Shown here: positions 1 to 5,203 of the stretch, piece by piece | Position numbering within the stretch: position 1 is the first letter of the stretch | Layout of the letters: every line of letters begins with the position of its first letter | NCBI GenBank assembly: GCA_023409695.1 | Contig: JAEYQZ010000075.1 | Coordinates: 1-8,497, forward strand | Source: Methanobacteriota archaeon | GTDB taxonomy: Archaea > Methanobacteriota > Methanobacteria > Methanobacteriales > Methanobacteriaceae | Reading direction: 5' to 3' | Length of the DNA: 8,497 nt | Made by a program: the position numbers and the translations under genes | The notes under the pieces: generated by a model | Databases searched by the model: none | The model's input: only the letters and a program-made list of their open reading frames with translations | Told to the model about the DNA's origin: nothing

Positions 1-176
1 CAGAAAAGCTTGAACTTGATTATAAAACAGTCCAACACCACATGGGAGTTTTAGAAGAATCAGGTGTTGTTACATCAAGTGGGGAAAAATACGGCAGATT
101 ATACTTCCTTTCAGATAAAATGGAAGAGAACTATGATACATTTCACGAAATATGGTCCCAATTTCAGAAAAAATAG
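1..176 (+). CDS. ArsR-like winged-helix transcriptional regulator, C-terminal part (5' end outside window)
   Basis: The open frame enters from the left edge (first full codon at base 3) and ends at TAG 174-176, leaving 57 residues. What remains is the recognition helix and wing of a winged-helix DNA-binding domain: LDYKTVQHHMGVLEESGVV is the typical 'same-family promoter contact' helix of archaeal ArsR-type repressors, followed by a wing (SGEKYGRLYFLS) and a short acidic helix ending in QFQKK. Proteins of this family bind operator DNA as dimers and often control the gene next to them. The small membrane protein gene begins 15 bases after the stop with its own ribosome binding site, so the two are probably cotranscribed. 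No metal-binding cysteines are visible in the part present. The effector is unknown. Confidence 0.8.
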   Translation, partial: EKLELDYKTVQHHMGVLEESGVVTSSGEKYGRLYFLSDKMEENYDTFHEIWSQFQKK

Positions 177-191
177 ATTAAGAGGTTAAAA

Positions 192-479
192 ATGATATCG
201 CCCGACTTTTTAAATGTTATAATAATCTTCAGTAAAATACTTGGAATTGGAAACATATTCCTGTTAACAGGACTGCTGTATATTTACTGGAGAAGTTATA
301 AAGAAATGAAATCCAAATATACTCTAGGATTACTTTTCTTTGCATCATTTTTCCTGTTTCAAACCATAGCATTAGCAGTAGCACTCTTTTCTATAAAATG
401 GTTTGTAACTGAGTTTTTCATCGTGTTGCTGGAATTTATTGCACTTTCAATACTCCTGAAAATAAGCTGGGAAAGATGA
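192..479 (+). CDS. Small three-helix membrane protein of unknown function
   Basis: This 95-residue protein is almost entirely hydrophobic. Three membrane segments can be seen at about residues 6-34, 43-66 and 70-90, joined by a short basic loop (RSYKEMKSK). There is no cleavable signal peptide and no catalytic motif. The ATG is preceded by AGAGGTT at a normal distance, which supports this start. It follows the winged-helix regulator by 15 bases, so it is probably the regulated partner in a two-gene operon; pairs of an ArsR-like regulator and a small membrane protein are common in methanogen genomes. I do not recognise a named family. A role as sensor or membrane anchor for the regulator is only a guess. 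Confidence 0.75.
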   Translation: MISPDFLNVIIIFSKILGIGNIFLLTGLLYIYWRSYKEMKSKYTLGLLFFASFFLFQTIALAVALFSIKWFVTEFFIVLLEFIALSILLKISWER

Positions 480-570
480 TTTATTATTATCAGTCAAGTG
501 CAAAAATATTTAGACTATTTATTCGAATGAAATTGTGAAATATTGAATTTAATCAATTAACACCATTACC

Positions 571-597
571 ATTGGACTTACAGATTGTAAGTTCAAT
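571..597. other. Inverted repeat between small membrane protein gene and tRNA
   Basis: An 11-bp stem (arms 571-581 and 587-597, one G-T pair) with a five-base loop lies 90 bases downstream of the membrane protein gene. No T-run follows on either strand, so it is not a clear terminator. It could stabilise a 3' end or be a protein-binding dyad. Otherwise 480-658 is AT-rich and holds nothing I can identify. Confidence 0.4.
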
Positions 598-658
598 TAA
601 TTGTGCTCTGACTATAAAATCACGATATGATTAAAAACCATTAAGTTCAATATATCCA

Positions 659-671
659 AAAAATATTTATA
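659..671 (+). promoter_or_regulatory. Archaeal BRE/TATA box for the tRNA-Gln gene
   Basis: An A-rich BRE-like stretch runs into TTTATA at 666-671. It ends 27 bases before the first base of the mature tRNA, the spacing expected for TBP/TFB-dependent initiation at or just before 697-699. Confidence 0.65.
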
Positions 672-698
672 CCAAATCAGAAATATAATTTTTTTTAC

Positions 699-770
699 AG
701 TCCCTTGGGGTAGTGGTAATCCTGTGAGGCTCTGGACCTTTCGACGGCGGTTCGACTCCGCCAGGGACTA
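699..770 (+). tRNA. tRNA-Gln, anticodon CUG
   Basis: The cloverleaf can be drawn by eye. The acceptor stem pairs 699-705 with 763-769 (AGTCCCT/AGGGACT), with discriminator A770. U8 is base 706. The D arm is 708-723 with the GGTA motif. The anticodon loop is 730-736, CTCTGGA, giving anticodon CTG at 732-734, which reads CAG (Gln). The T arm is perfect (GGCGG/CCGCC around TTCGACT, 746-762). CCA is not encoded, as is usual in archaea. The anticodon stem is weak: the two inner G-C pairs and one A-T pair are fine, but the outer positions are G-T (726/740) and T-T (725/741). In archaea this tRNA is normally charged with Glu and then amidated by GatDE. Confidence 0.85.
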
Positions 771-773
771 CTC

Positions 774-779
774 TTTTTT
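774..779 (+). terminator. Oligo-T terminator of the tRNA gene
   Basis: Six T follow the mature tRNA end by three bases. This is the usual form of archaeal intrinsic termination. Confidence 0.5.
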
Positions 780-802
780 AATGGTTTAATTTGCTTAATC
801 TT

Positions 803-816
803 AAAAAAAAAGAAAA
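803..816 (-). terminator. Oligo-T terminator of the class I methyltransferase gene
   Basis: Read on the minus strand, 816-803 is TTTTC followed by nine T, twelve bases after the methyltransferase stop codon. This pyrimidine run fits an archaeal hairpin-independent terminator and closes the minus-strand gene run before the convergent tRNA. Confidence 0.5.
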
Positions 817-827
817 TAAAAGTTTTT

Positions 828-1583
828 TTATAGTTCTGCTATAACAAGCATTTCATAGTCTTCTGTAGTTAACGCGTCTTCTCTACTGTAATTTCCAATT
901 TTAGATCCCAATATATCAATTTTACTGAAATTCAGTGATTTAAGGAGCCATGTAATTTCAGAAGGTACATAATAGCGTTCATTGCAATTTAAAACCATAG
1001 GATTTCCATCATCATCTTCCACTTCAAAGGTAGATATATCACGGAAAGTCATGAGATCAAATGAATTCCCTTCACTCACGCCTTCCACCGCATTGGAATT
1101 GATGAAATCTTTAACTGAATGAAATAAAGGATAAAGACCATTTAAAGTGGTAAATATCAATTTTCCATTCTCTTTTAATGCGTTAGCAGCGTTCTTTAAA
1201 ATTTCAAAGTTCATCTCATCAGTTTCCATTAAAGAAAATGCCCCTTCACAAAGCATAATTACCAGATCAAACTCGTCTTTAAAATTCAGTTTTCTGGCAT
1301 CTGCCTGCTGAAGATTCAAATTTACAGCAGCTTTCTGGGCTTTTTCCCTTGCTTTGGCAAGCATAGATTCTGAAAGATCAATTCCTGTGACGTTGTAGCC
1401 CCTTTTTGCAAGCTCTATGTCATGCCTGCCGGTTCCACATCCAATATCAAGGATTTTACAGTTTTTATCATAATTTATCTCTTTTTCGATAAAATCCACT
1501 TCTCCAAGGGTTCCCTGGGTGTAAATTTCATTTTCATATTTATTAGCGTAGTTTGTAAATAGTTCTTCGTACCATTGTTTCAT
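828..1583 (-). CDS. Class I SAM-dependent methyltransferase
   Basis: A 251-residue Rossmann-fold methyltransferase. Motif I is ILDIGCGTG at residues 44-52. Motif II carries the acidic ribose-binding residue in VTGIDLS (Asp69). Motif III is QADARKL at 93-99 and motif IV is FDLVIM at 105-110. The N-terminus MKQWYEELF...YANKYE is typical of the Methyltransf_11/25 group that acts on small molecules. The C-terminal half (about 150-250) is a variable substrate lid with no family signature I can name, so the substrate is unknown. The frame stays open to an ATG at 1631, but that start has no ribosome binding site. The ATG at 1583 has AGGA nine bases upstream and begins at the normal family N-terminus, so I use it. 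It is 75 bases downstream of the DUF998 gene on the same strand and may be read with it. Confidence 0.85.
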   Translation of the reverse strand: MKQWYEELFTNYANKYENEIYTQGTLGEVDFIEKEINYDKNCKILDIGCGTGRHDIELAKRGYNVTGIDLSESMLAKAREKAQKAAVNLNLQQADARKLNFKDEFDLVIMLCEGAFSLMETDEMNFEILKNAANALKENGKLIFTTLNGLYPLFHSVKDFINSNAVEGVSEGNSFDLMTFRDISTFEVEDDDGNPMVLNCNERYYVPSEITWLLKSLNFSKIDILGSKIGNYSREDALTTEDYEMLVIAEL

Positions 1584-1658
1584 TTTAATCAGTCCTAAGT
1601 TAATACTAATATGATCTAAAAATAATCCCATTTAATACTTTCTAAGATCAAATAGAGA

Positions 1659-2282
1659 TTATTTAATTAAAAAATAGAGTTTCAGTGCGGTTACCTCAAC
1701 CCAAATCCATGGCACTGCAAGAAAAGCTCTTTGAGCGATTCCCTGATAATCACTGAAGTCAGACATTACAACCTTAAGTACTAAAACCAAAATAAGAGAC
1801 AATAATCCACTAATCAGCGAATAAATTCTATATTTACCCCAAATGGAGTCCTCAGCATTTTTTAATCCTCTCCAGATCAGCAGTTGGGCTGCTATAATTG
1901 TGACAAATGCAGTTGCACTTACCAGATTATGCGGAACCTGAGACAGATAATCCTCAGGAAATACTCCTGCCAGCAGTATACACAATCCAAATATTGCAAC
2001 AAGCCATACACCAGCTTTCAAAGCCTTCCTTGGTGGATATGGCAATCCGCTGCGAAGCCCAAATGCAAAAAAGATGGATAAAATACCAAAAATGGCAAAA
2101 TTAATATTCTGAAGCACTGCATTAGGGCCAACGCCAAGATCACTAACAAAATTGTAAATTTGGCTATAACCAGGCCTTAAAAAACTTTCGATAATTACTA
2201 AAATTGTAAATAGAATCGGTGCAATGATACCGCAGAGAGCAAAGAATCGTTGCTTTTGTATAGAAACCTCATATTTATTCAT
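1659..2282 (-). CDS. DUF998 family multi-pass membrane protein
   Basis: A 207-residue protein with six predicted membrane segments, at about 13-33, 57-76, 89-107, 119-137, 152-170 and 184-205. It has the hallmarks of DUF998 proteins: an outer-loop YNFVSDLGVGP motif (43-53) after the first helix, and a FPED...PHNL motif (109-120) before the fourth. The family is widespread in archaea and bacteria and has no established function. The frame is open upstream to 2333, but the ATG at 2282 has GGGGAA in front and lies two bases after the stop of the preceding gene. It is therefore translationally coupled to the isoprenylcysteine-methyltransferase-like gene, suggesting a joint role in or on the membrane. 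Confidence 0.8.
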   Translation of the reverse strand: MNKYEVSIQKQRFFALCGIIAPILFTILVIIESFLRPGYSQIYNFVSDLGVGPNAVLQNINFAIFGILSIFFAFGLRSGLPYPPRKALKAGVWLVAIFGLCILLAGVFPEDYLSQVPHNLVSATAFVTIIAAQLLIWRGLKNAEDSIWGKYRIYSLISGLLSLILVLVLKVVMSDFSDYQGIAQRAFLAVPWIWVEVTALKLYFLIK

Positions 2283-2284
2283 TT

Positions 2285-2800
2285 TTAGTTCCCCATTGTA
2301 TTCATTTTCCATGGTTTTAGACGAGGTATCCACCTTGGAACATTTTTCTTATACAAGATGTAATCATCACCAAACCGTTTTACGAGTCCCGGCTCCTCCG
2401 AATATACAAAATAGACATGATTCACAATAAAAAACAGGGCAAATAGTATGAACAGTTCAATTGAAGCAAAAATTAACGCTTCACCAAGAACAATCATTAA
2501 AACACCGCTTATCATTGGATTTCTGACATATCTATATGCCCCTGCAACCACCAGCTTTTTTGGAGGATCCCACGGTGCCAGTGTACCTTTACCTATTCTA
2601 AAAAATGCCTGGTTTGTATAAATTACAAATCCTAACCCTAAAACTATTAAAAAAGTACCTATTGCCAGCATAGCTCCAGATAATGCTGAATCAAAAGCCA
2701 GCAAGTGATTGTTGAAACCTAAAATAACAAGTACAGGTATTATGACTGTAATAGTAACAGGTAAAATCAGCGAAAATAATGTTCTTATAAGTAACTTCAT
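2285..2800 (-). CDS. Isoprenylcysteine carboxyl methyltransferase (ICMT/PEMT)-like membrane protein
   Basis: A 171-residue membrane protein with hydrophobic segments at about 8-28, 41-61, 96-112 and 113-133. The C-terminal half has the conserved SAM-binding pattern of the ICMT/phospholipid methyltransferase superfamily: GAYRYVRNPM (87-96), then EEPGLVKRFGDDYILYKK (135-152) and the closing VPRWIPR. Members methylate carboxyl groups of lipidated cysteines or small hydrophobic substrates at the membrane; the actual substrate here is unknown. The start has GAGGG six to ten bases upstream. It is the first gene after the radical SAM maturase (109-base gap) and is coupled to the DUF998 gene. It may have its own promoter in that gap, so membership in the peptide operon is uncertain. 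Confidence 0.8.
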   Translation of the reverse strand: MKLLIRTLFSLILPVTITVIIPVLVILGFNNHLLAFDSALSGAMLAIGTFLIVLGLGFVIYTNQAFFRIGKGTLAPWDPPKKLVVAGAYRYVRNPMISGVLMIVLGEALIFASIELFILFALFFIVNHVYFVYSEEPGLVKRFGDDYILYKKNVPRWIPRLKPWKMNTMGN

Positions 2801-2856
2801 TCTTTTCCCTCAAATGAATATTGTCTTTATAAAACTTAACAATTTCCATTTTCAGA

Positions 2857-2873
2857 CATTATAAAAGAAAAAA
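2857..2873 (-). promoter_or_regulatory. Overlapping oligo-T stop of the radical SAM gene and candidate TATA box for the ICMT-like gene
   Basis: On the minus strand, TTTTTT (2873-2868) then CTTTTATAATG runs through this site. The T-run could end transcription of the radical SAM gene. TTTTATAAT (2866-2858) could be a TATA box starting transcription near 2833, which would leave a short leader containing the GAGGG site. A second TATA-like sequence at 2834-2825 is too close to the start codon to keep the ribosome binding site in the transcript. Confidence 0.35.
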
Positions 2874-2909
2874 GTAAATTTTCCAAAAATAAGCAAAATA
2901 AATTACAGA

Positions 2910-4259
2910 TTATTTTTTTATCTCTTCTAATATTGATTTTACTTCAGAGGTATTTCCCCAAAGACACTTATCTCCTATTTCATGATATCTCTGGAATCCT
3001 CGCGCCATACAGTTCTGGCAGAACCACAAATGTTCGCATTTTCCACATATTTCAGGCCGGGGATCTTCTAATTCAACCAGCTTTTTAAAAATGTTTTTTG
3101 AGAAGGAATATGTCATATTACTGTCACATGAGCACCCTAATGAAATATCATTTGAATTGGACAGAGGGCACATCTTCATTTTTCCACTTGGAGTTAAACA
3201 TAAAAATTCGCTGAATGCACCGCAGTTCAGTCTATTTTCACTTTTTTTGTTAAGTATGGGAATAATTTCATCGTTATTTTCAAATAAAAAGTCATTAAAC
3301 TCTTTTTTAGCAGATTTTAACTGTTCTTCTAGCTGTTTTCTTAATCCTGTATTTTCTGGAGGAAATATAATATCATGATACTGGCCACGGCCCACTGGAA
3401 GCACGGTGGATGTCATCATAGAATTGGCTCCCAGTTCTTTAGCCAGCGCAGTTGTGGATGAAATCTGGTCCATGTTTAGTGGTGTTATATTCATGGCAGA
3501 TTGGACCTTAAACCCATTTTCACTTAACATTTTAATGGCTTTTTTGGCATTTTCGAAAGCTCCTTCTTGGCCACAGAACCAATCAACATATTCAGAATTA
3601 TCCCCATGTAAATCAACTTGGAAAGCTAATTTGTCTTTATACTCGCTGAGAGATTCAATGTGACTTTCCTCTAATAAATATCCGTTTGTAATAACGTTGA
3701 CTGAAGTAAAATTACAGGTACAGTATTTCACTATGGGGATAAAATCAGGGTGAGTTAATGGATCTCCACCAGTTAGCTCAATTTTAGATGTCCCCAGATG
3801 ATTTAATTCATTTAAAATCTTTATTAGTTCATCTGTATTCCAGAATTCGTCTCTTTTTGGGCTACTGTTAATATAACAATGTTTACATGAGAAATTACAA
3901 TTGTATGTAAGTTCAATAGAGACATTGATAGGTGTTGGAATTTCCCAATTTCCAGTTGATTTAAAATTTATTTGTTTTGGTTCACTCAACATACTTATAA
4001 TTGGTTCTGAATTTTCCAGATAAGATTTAACAGTTTCAAATAGAGAATCTGAATCTTCCTTGTCATAAAGAGCAAGTTCTCTGACTATCTCTTCCAAATT
4101 AGTCTTACCATCGCATTTATCAATTATTCTTGCGGCATCTTCATTAATTACATAACCTTGAACTTTATTCTTTGCAGAAGAATAAATAAATCCATATCCT
4201 GGATCTTTGTGAAGCACATACCCATCTTTTAACAGGGGAAATATTTTACTCGATGACAT
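2910..4259 (-). CDS. Radical SAM/SPASM peptide maturase with N-terminal PqqD-like (RRE) domain
   Basis: A 449-residue enzyme in three parts. Residues 1-92 look like a PqqD-type RiPP recognition element: a beta-rich start with YVLHKDPGYGFIY and VQGYVINEDAARIID, then helices with GKTNLEEIVREL and an acidic helical tail; such domains bind a precursor's leader. Residues 112-300 are the radical SAM barrel, with the 4Fe-4S motif C121-x3-C125-x2-C128 (CNFSCKHC), a GGDP SAM-binding loop (164-167) and VNVITNGYLL. Residues 346-432 form a SPASM domain with Cys at 346, 364, 405, 408, 414, 417 and 432, plus extra Cys 354, 376 and 378, enough for two auxiliary clusters. The start at 4259 has AGAGGTGA four bases upstream; an in-frame TTG at 4280 lacks such a site. 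Three tiny peptide genes lie directly upstream on the same strand and are the probable substrates. Likely chemistry is a thioether or carbon crosslink; the exact reaction cannot be read from the sequence. Confidence 0.92.
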   Translation of the reverse strand: MSSSKIFPLLKDGYVLHKDPGYGFIYSSAKNKVQGYVINEDAARIIDKCDGKTNLEEIVRELALYDKEDSDSLFETVKSYLENSEPIISMLSEPKQINFKSTGNWEIPTPINVSIELTYNCNFSCKHCYINSSPKRDEFWNTDELIKILNELNHLGTSKIELTGGDPLTHPDFIPIVKYCTCNFTSVNVITNGYLLEESHIESLSEYKDKLAFQVDLHGDNSEYVDWFCGQEGAFENAKKAIKMLSENGFKVQSAMNITPLNMDQISSTTALAKELGANSMMTSTVLPVGRGQYHDIIFPPENTGLRKQLEEQLKSAKKEFNDFLFENNDEIIPILNKKSENRLNCGAFSEFLCLTPSGKMKMCPLSNSNDISLGCSCDSNMTYSFSKNIFKKLVELEDPRPEICGKCEHLWFCQNCMARGFQRYHEIGDKCLWGNTSEVKSILEEIKK

Positions 4260-4278
4260 CAATTCACCTCTTAAAACC

Positions 4279-4303
4279 AAAAAGGAGATGTTAAGTCATC
4301 TCC
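4279..4303 (-). terminator. Hairpin plus T5: partial terminator/attenuator between precursor genes and maturase
   Basis: On the minus strand, GGAGATG (4303-4297) and CATCTCC (4290-4284) form a perfect seven-bp stem with a six-base loop, followed at once by TTTTT (4283-4279). It sits 60 bases past the last peptide gene and eight bases before the maturase ribosome binding site. A leaky stop or RNA-stabilising hairpin here would keep precursor RNA more abundant than maturase RNA. Hairpins are not required for archaeal termination, so an mRNA-stability role is an alternative. Confidence 0.55.
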
Positions 4304-4325
4304 ATATTTTTTATTAATTCAAAAC

Positions 4326-4339
4326 AGTCTGGCCAGACT
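4326..4339. other. Perfect 14-base palindrome after the last precursor gene
   Basis: AGTCTGGCCAGACT reads the same on both strands. It is the most GC-rich piece in this AT-rich leader region. As RNA it can form a five-bp stem with a GGCC loop, upstream of the T-tailed hairpin; as DNA it could be a dimeric operator. It lies 24 bases after the last precursor stop codon. Confidence 0.4.
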
Positions 4340-4363
4340 CATTATACCGAGGAATTTCTTAAT

Positions 4364-4420
4364 TTAAAACATTAACAAAGTATAACATATTGAAGATTTT
4401 ACCACTGTTTCAGGTTTCAT
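4364..4420 (-). CDS. Putative radical-SAM-modified precursor peptide, copy 1 (18 aa)
   Basis: ATG at 4420, TAA at 4364-4366, product MKPETVVKSSICYTLLMF. The start has an AGGTGA ribosome binding site (4431-4426) five bases upstream, inside a 21-base block identical in all three copies. The peptide shares MKPxTVV, Cys12 and a C-terminal Phe with its neighbours. It matches the copy at 4664-4720 except Ser9/Thr9 and Leu16/Phe16. The N-terminal MKPETVVK half is polar and constant and probably acts as leader for the maturase's PqqD-like domain. The C-terminal half with Cys12-Tyr13 is hydrophobic and is the likely modified core. It is 104 bases upstream of the maturase gene. The short length alone would be weak evidence; the conserved copies, ribosome binding site and neighbour enzyme make it strong. 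Modification and function are unproven. Confidence 0.85.
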   Translation of the reverse strand: MKPETVVKSSICYTLLMF

Positions 4421-4494
4421 ATTTCTCACCTTTTTAACTCCAATTGATTCATAATTTTAAATTTAAATTATCATGTAATTCAATACCATATGAA

Positions 4495-4554
4495 TTAAAA
4501 GATCAACCATATGGCTGTACACCAATTCACTTCTACCACTGTTGCAGGTTTCAT
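4495..4554 (-). CDS. Putative radical-SAM-modified precursor peptide, copy 2, divergent core (19 aa)
   Basis: ATG at 4554, TAA at 4495-4497, product MKPATVVEVNWCTAIWLIF. Its ribosome binding site (AGGTGA, 4565-4560) and start block are identical to the other two copies. The leader-like half keeps MKPxTVV, but the core differs: Trp11-Cys12 replaces Ile-Cys, a second Trp is at position 16, and there is one extra residue before the final Phe. Only Met1, Lys2, Pro3, Thr5, Val6, Val7, Cys12 and the terminal Phe are common to all three. It lies between the two near-identical copies, giving an A-B-A order. Constant leader with variable core and fixed Cys is what is expected of several products made by one maturase. 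Aromatic residues flanking Cys12 could take part in the crosslink; that is inference. Confidence 0.83.
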   Translation of the reverse strand: MKPATVVEVNWCTAIWLIF

Positions 4555-4663
4555 ATTTCTCACCTATTGCATCTCTAATTCGGTCCATAACTTTATTTTA
4601 ACTATTATCTGTCAAATTATATTACTAACTTACTTATGCTCTATTAAACGGAATCTAGCGTTC

Positions 4664-4720
4664 CTAGAACATGAATAATGTGTAACATATGGAAGTTTTT
4701 ACTACAGTTTCAGGTTTCAT
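4664..4720 (-). CDS. Putative radical-SAM-modified precursor peptide, copy 3, first in operon (18 aa)
   Basis: ATG at 4720, TAG at 4664-4666, product MKPETVVKTSICYTLFMF. It has the best ribosome binding site of the three, GGGAGGTGA (4734-4726), five bases before ATG. Compared with the copy at 4364-4420, ten of 57 bases differ. Nine are third codon positions, seven codon changes are silent, one is a stop-for-stop change (TAG/TAA), and the two amino acid changes are mild (Ser/Thr, Leu/Phe). That pattern shows selection on the peptide itself and is my main proof that these tiny frames are real. As the promoter-proximal gene it should be the most strongly expressed. Confidence 0.86.
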   Translation of the reverse strand: MKPETVVKTSICYTLFMF

Positions 4721-4805
4721 ATTTCTCACCTCCCGAAATATTAATCAATTCGTAACAATTTTTGTGATTGCCTGTGAATTGACACTCTTAATGTAAACGT
4801 TATAC

Positions 4806-4820
4806 TATATAAATTTTTCT
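4806..4820 (-). promoter_or_regulatory. BRE/TATA promoter of the precursor peptide-maturase operon
   Basis: On the minus strand, AGAAAAA followed by TTTATATA (4813-4806) is a good archaeal BRE plus TATA box. It would start transcription near 4782, leaving a leader of about 60 bases before the first peptide ATG at 4720. No equally good TATA box precedes copies 1 or 2, so the three peptides and the maturase probably share this promoter. Confidence 0.65.
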
Positions 4821-5203
4821 ATTGAGATGAAATAAAACAAATTATAATGATTAAAAATGTAATTAAATATACTAAAATTCACTTAATATCATATAAGCGT
4901 CGAATACACCTTATTTACAAAATAATAGCAGTATAATCAATAAAATTTTATGTGCTAAATATTCGCCATAATCTTATTTATAATTCAAATATTAATTATA
5001 ATACATTCATTGTATTATTTTAAATTATTTAACATGTTATTTATAATAATAACTGGTTTTGATCCTACTATTAAAATTTAATCCATCATAAACTGAATTT
5101 TATCATAACAATATGCATCTATATTCATATTGCGCTTAATTTTTCATTTAAAATAAGATAATAATAGAAAAAAATATTAAATAAGTTAATTTCCCTAACT
5201 GTA
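4821..5203. other. AT-rich intergenic stretch with no recognised gene
   Basis: I see no frame with a ribosome binding site on either strand and no tRNA or structured RNA. One eight-bp dyad with a five-base loop is present (arms 4998-5005 and 5011-5018). The base composition is strongly A+T and stop codons are frequent in all frames. It is long for this compact segment. It may hold regulatory sites for the peptide operon or be decayed sequence. Confidence 0.6.
5168..5174 (-). terminator. Oligo-T stop of the ABC-2 permease gene
   Basis: Seven T on the minus strand begin about 30 bases after the permease stop codon, consistent with an archaeal intrinsic terminator. If it works, permease transcription ends well before the peptide operon. 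Confidence 0.45.

Larger units (their letters stand above)
4411..4731 (-). repeat. Three direct repeats of a 21-base translation-start block
   Basis: A block beginning AGGTGAGAAATATGAAACC on the minus strand occurs without mismatch at 4411-4431, 4545-4565 and 4711-4731. Similarity continues downstream through the ACAGTGGTA region with silent changes. The spacing is unequal (134 and 166 bases start to start) and the sequence between differs, so these are repeated gene starts from tandem duplication, not a CRISPR or satellite array. Confidence 0.9.

Noticed and set aside
1584..1631. Sixteen extra N-terminal residues of the class I methyltransferase (ATG at 1631)
   Set aside because: No ribosome binding site is present, and the family N-terminus begins at the ATG at 1583, which has AGGA upstream.
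1884..2104. Two overlapping plus-strand frames of 65 codons opposite the DUF998 gene
   Set aside because: They lie opposite a clear membrane protein gene, have no ribosome binding sites and show no protein-like pattern.
3091..3663. Plus-strand frames of 95 and 85 codons opposite the radical SAM gene
   Set aside because: They are antisense shadows of a well-supported enzyme gene and have no initiation signals.
4260..4280. Longer maturase reading from TTG at 4280
   Set aside because: It would begin before the strong AGAGGTGA site, has no ribosome binding site of its own and overlaps the T-run of the hairpin; the ATG at 4259 has ideal spacing.
4463..4588. A 41-codon minus-strand frame (MDRIRDAIGEKYETCNSG...) overlapping copy 2 in another frame
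   Set aside because: The same frame runs into TGA right after the start block in the other two copies, it has no ribosome binding site, and the MKP frame is the one showing silent-site conservation.
4411..4731. Three short direct repeats as a possible CRISPR remnant
   Set aside because: The repeats are ribosome binding sites plus start codons of three genes, with unequal spacing of 134 and 166 bases and coding conservation downstream; there is no dyad repeat and there are no Cas genes.
4821..5203. Additional precursor peptide copies or a riboswitch in the long intergenic region
   Set aside because: No AGGTGA-like site, no MKP-type start and no extended structure beyond one AT-rich dyad could be found on either strand.
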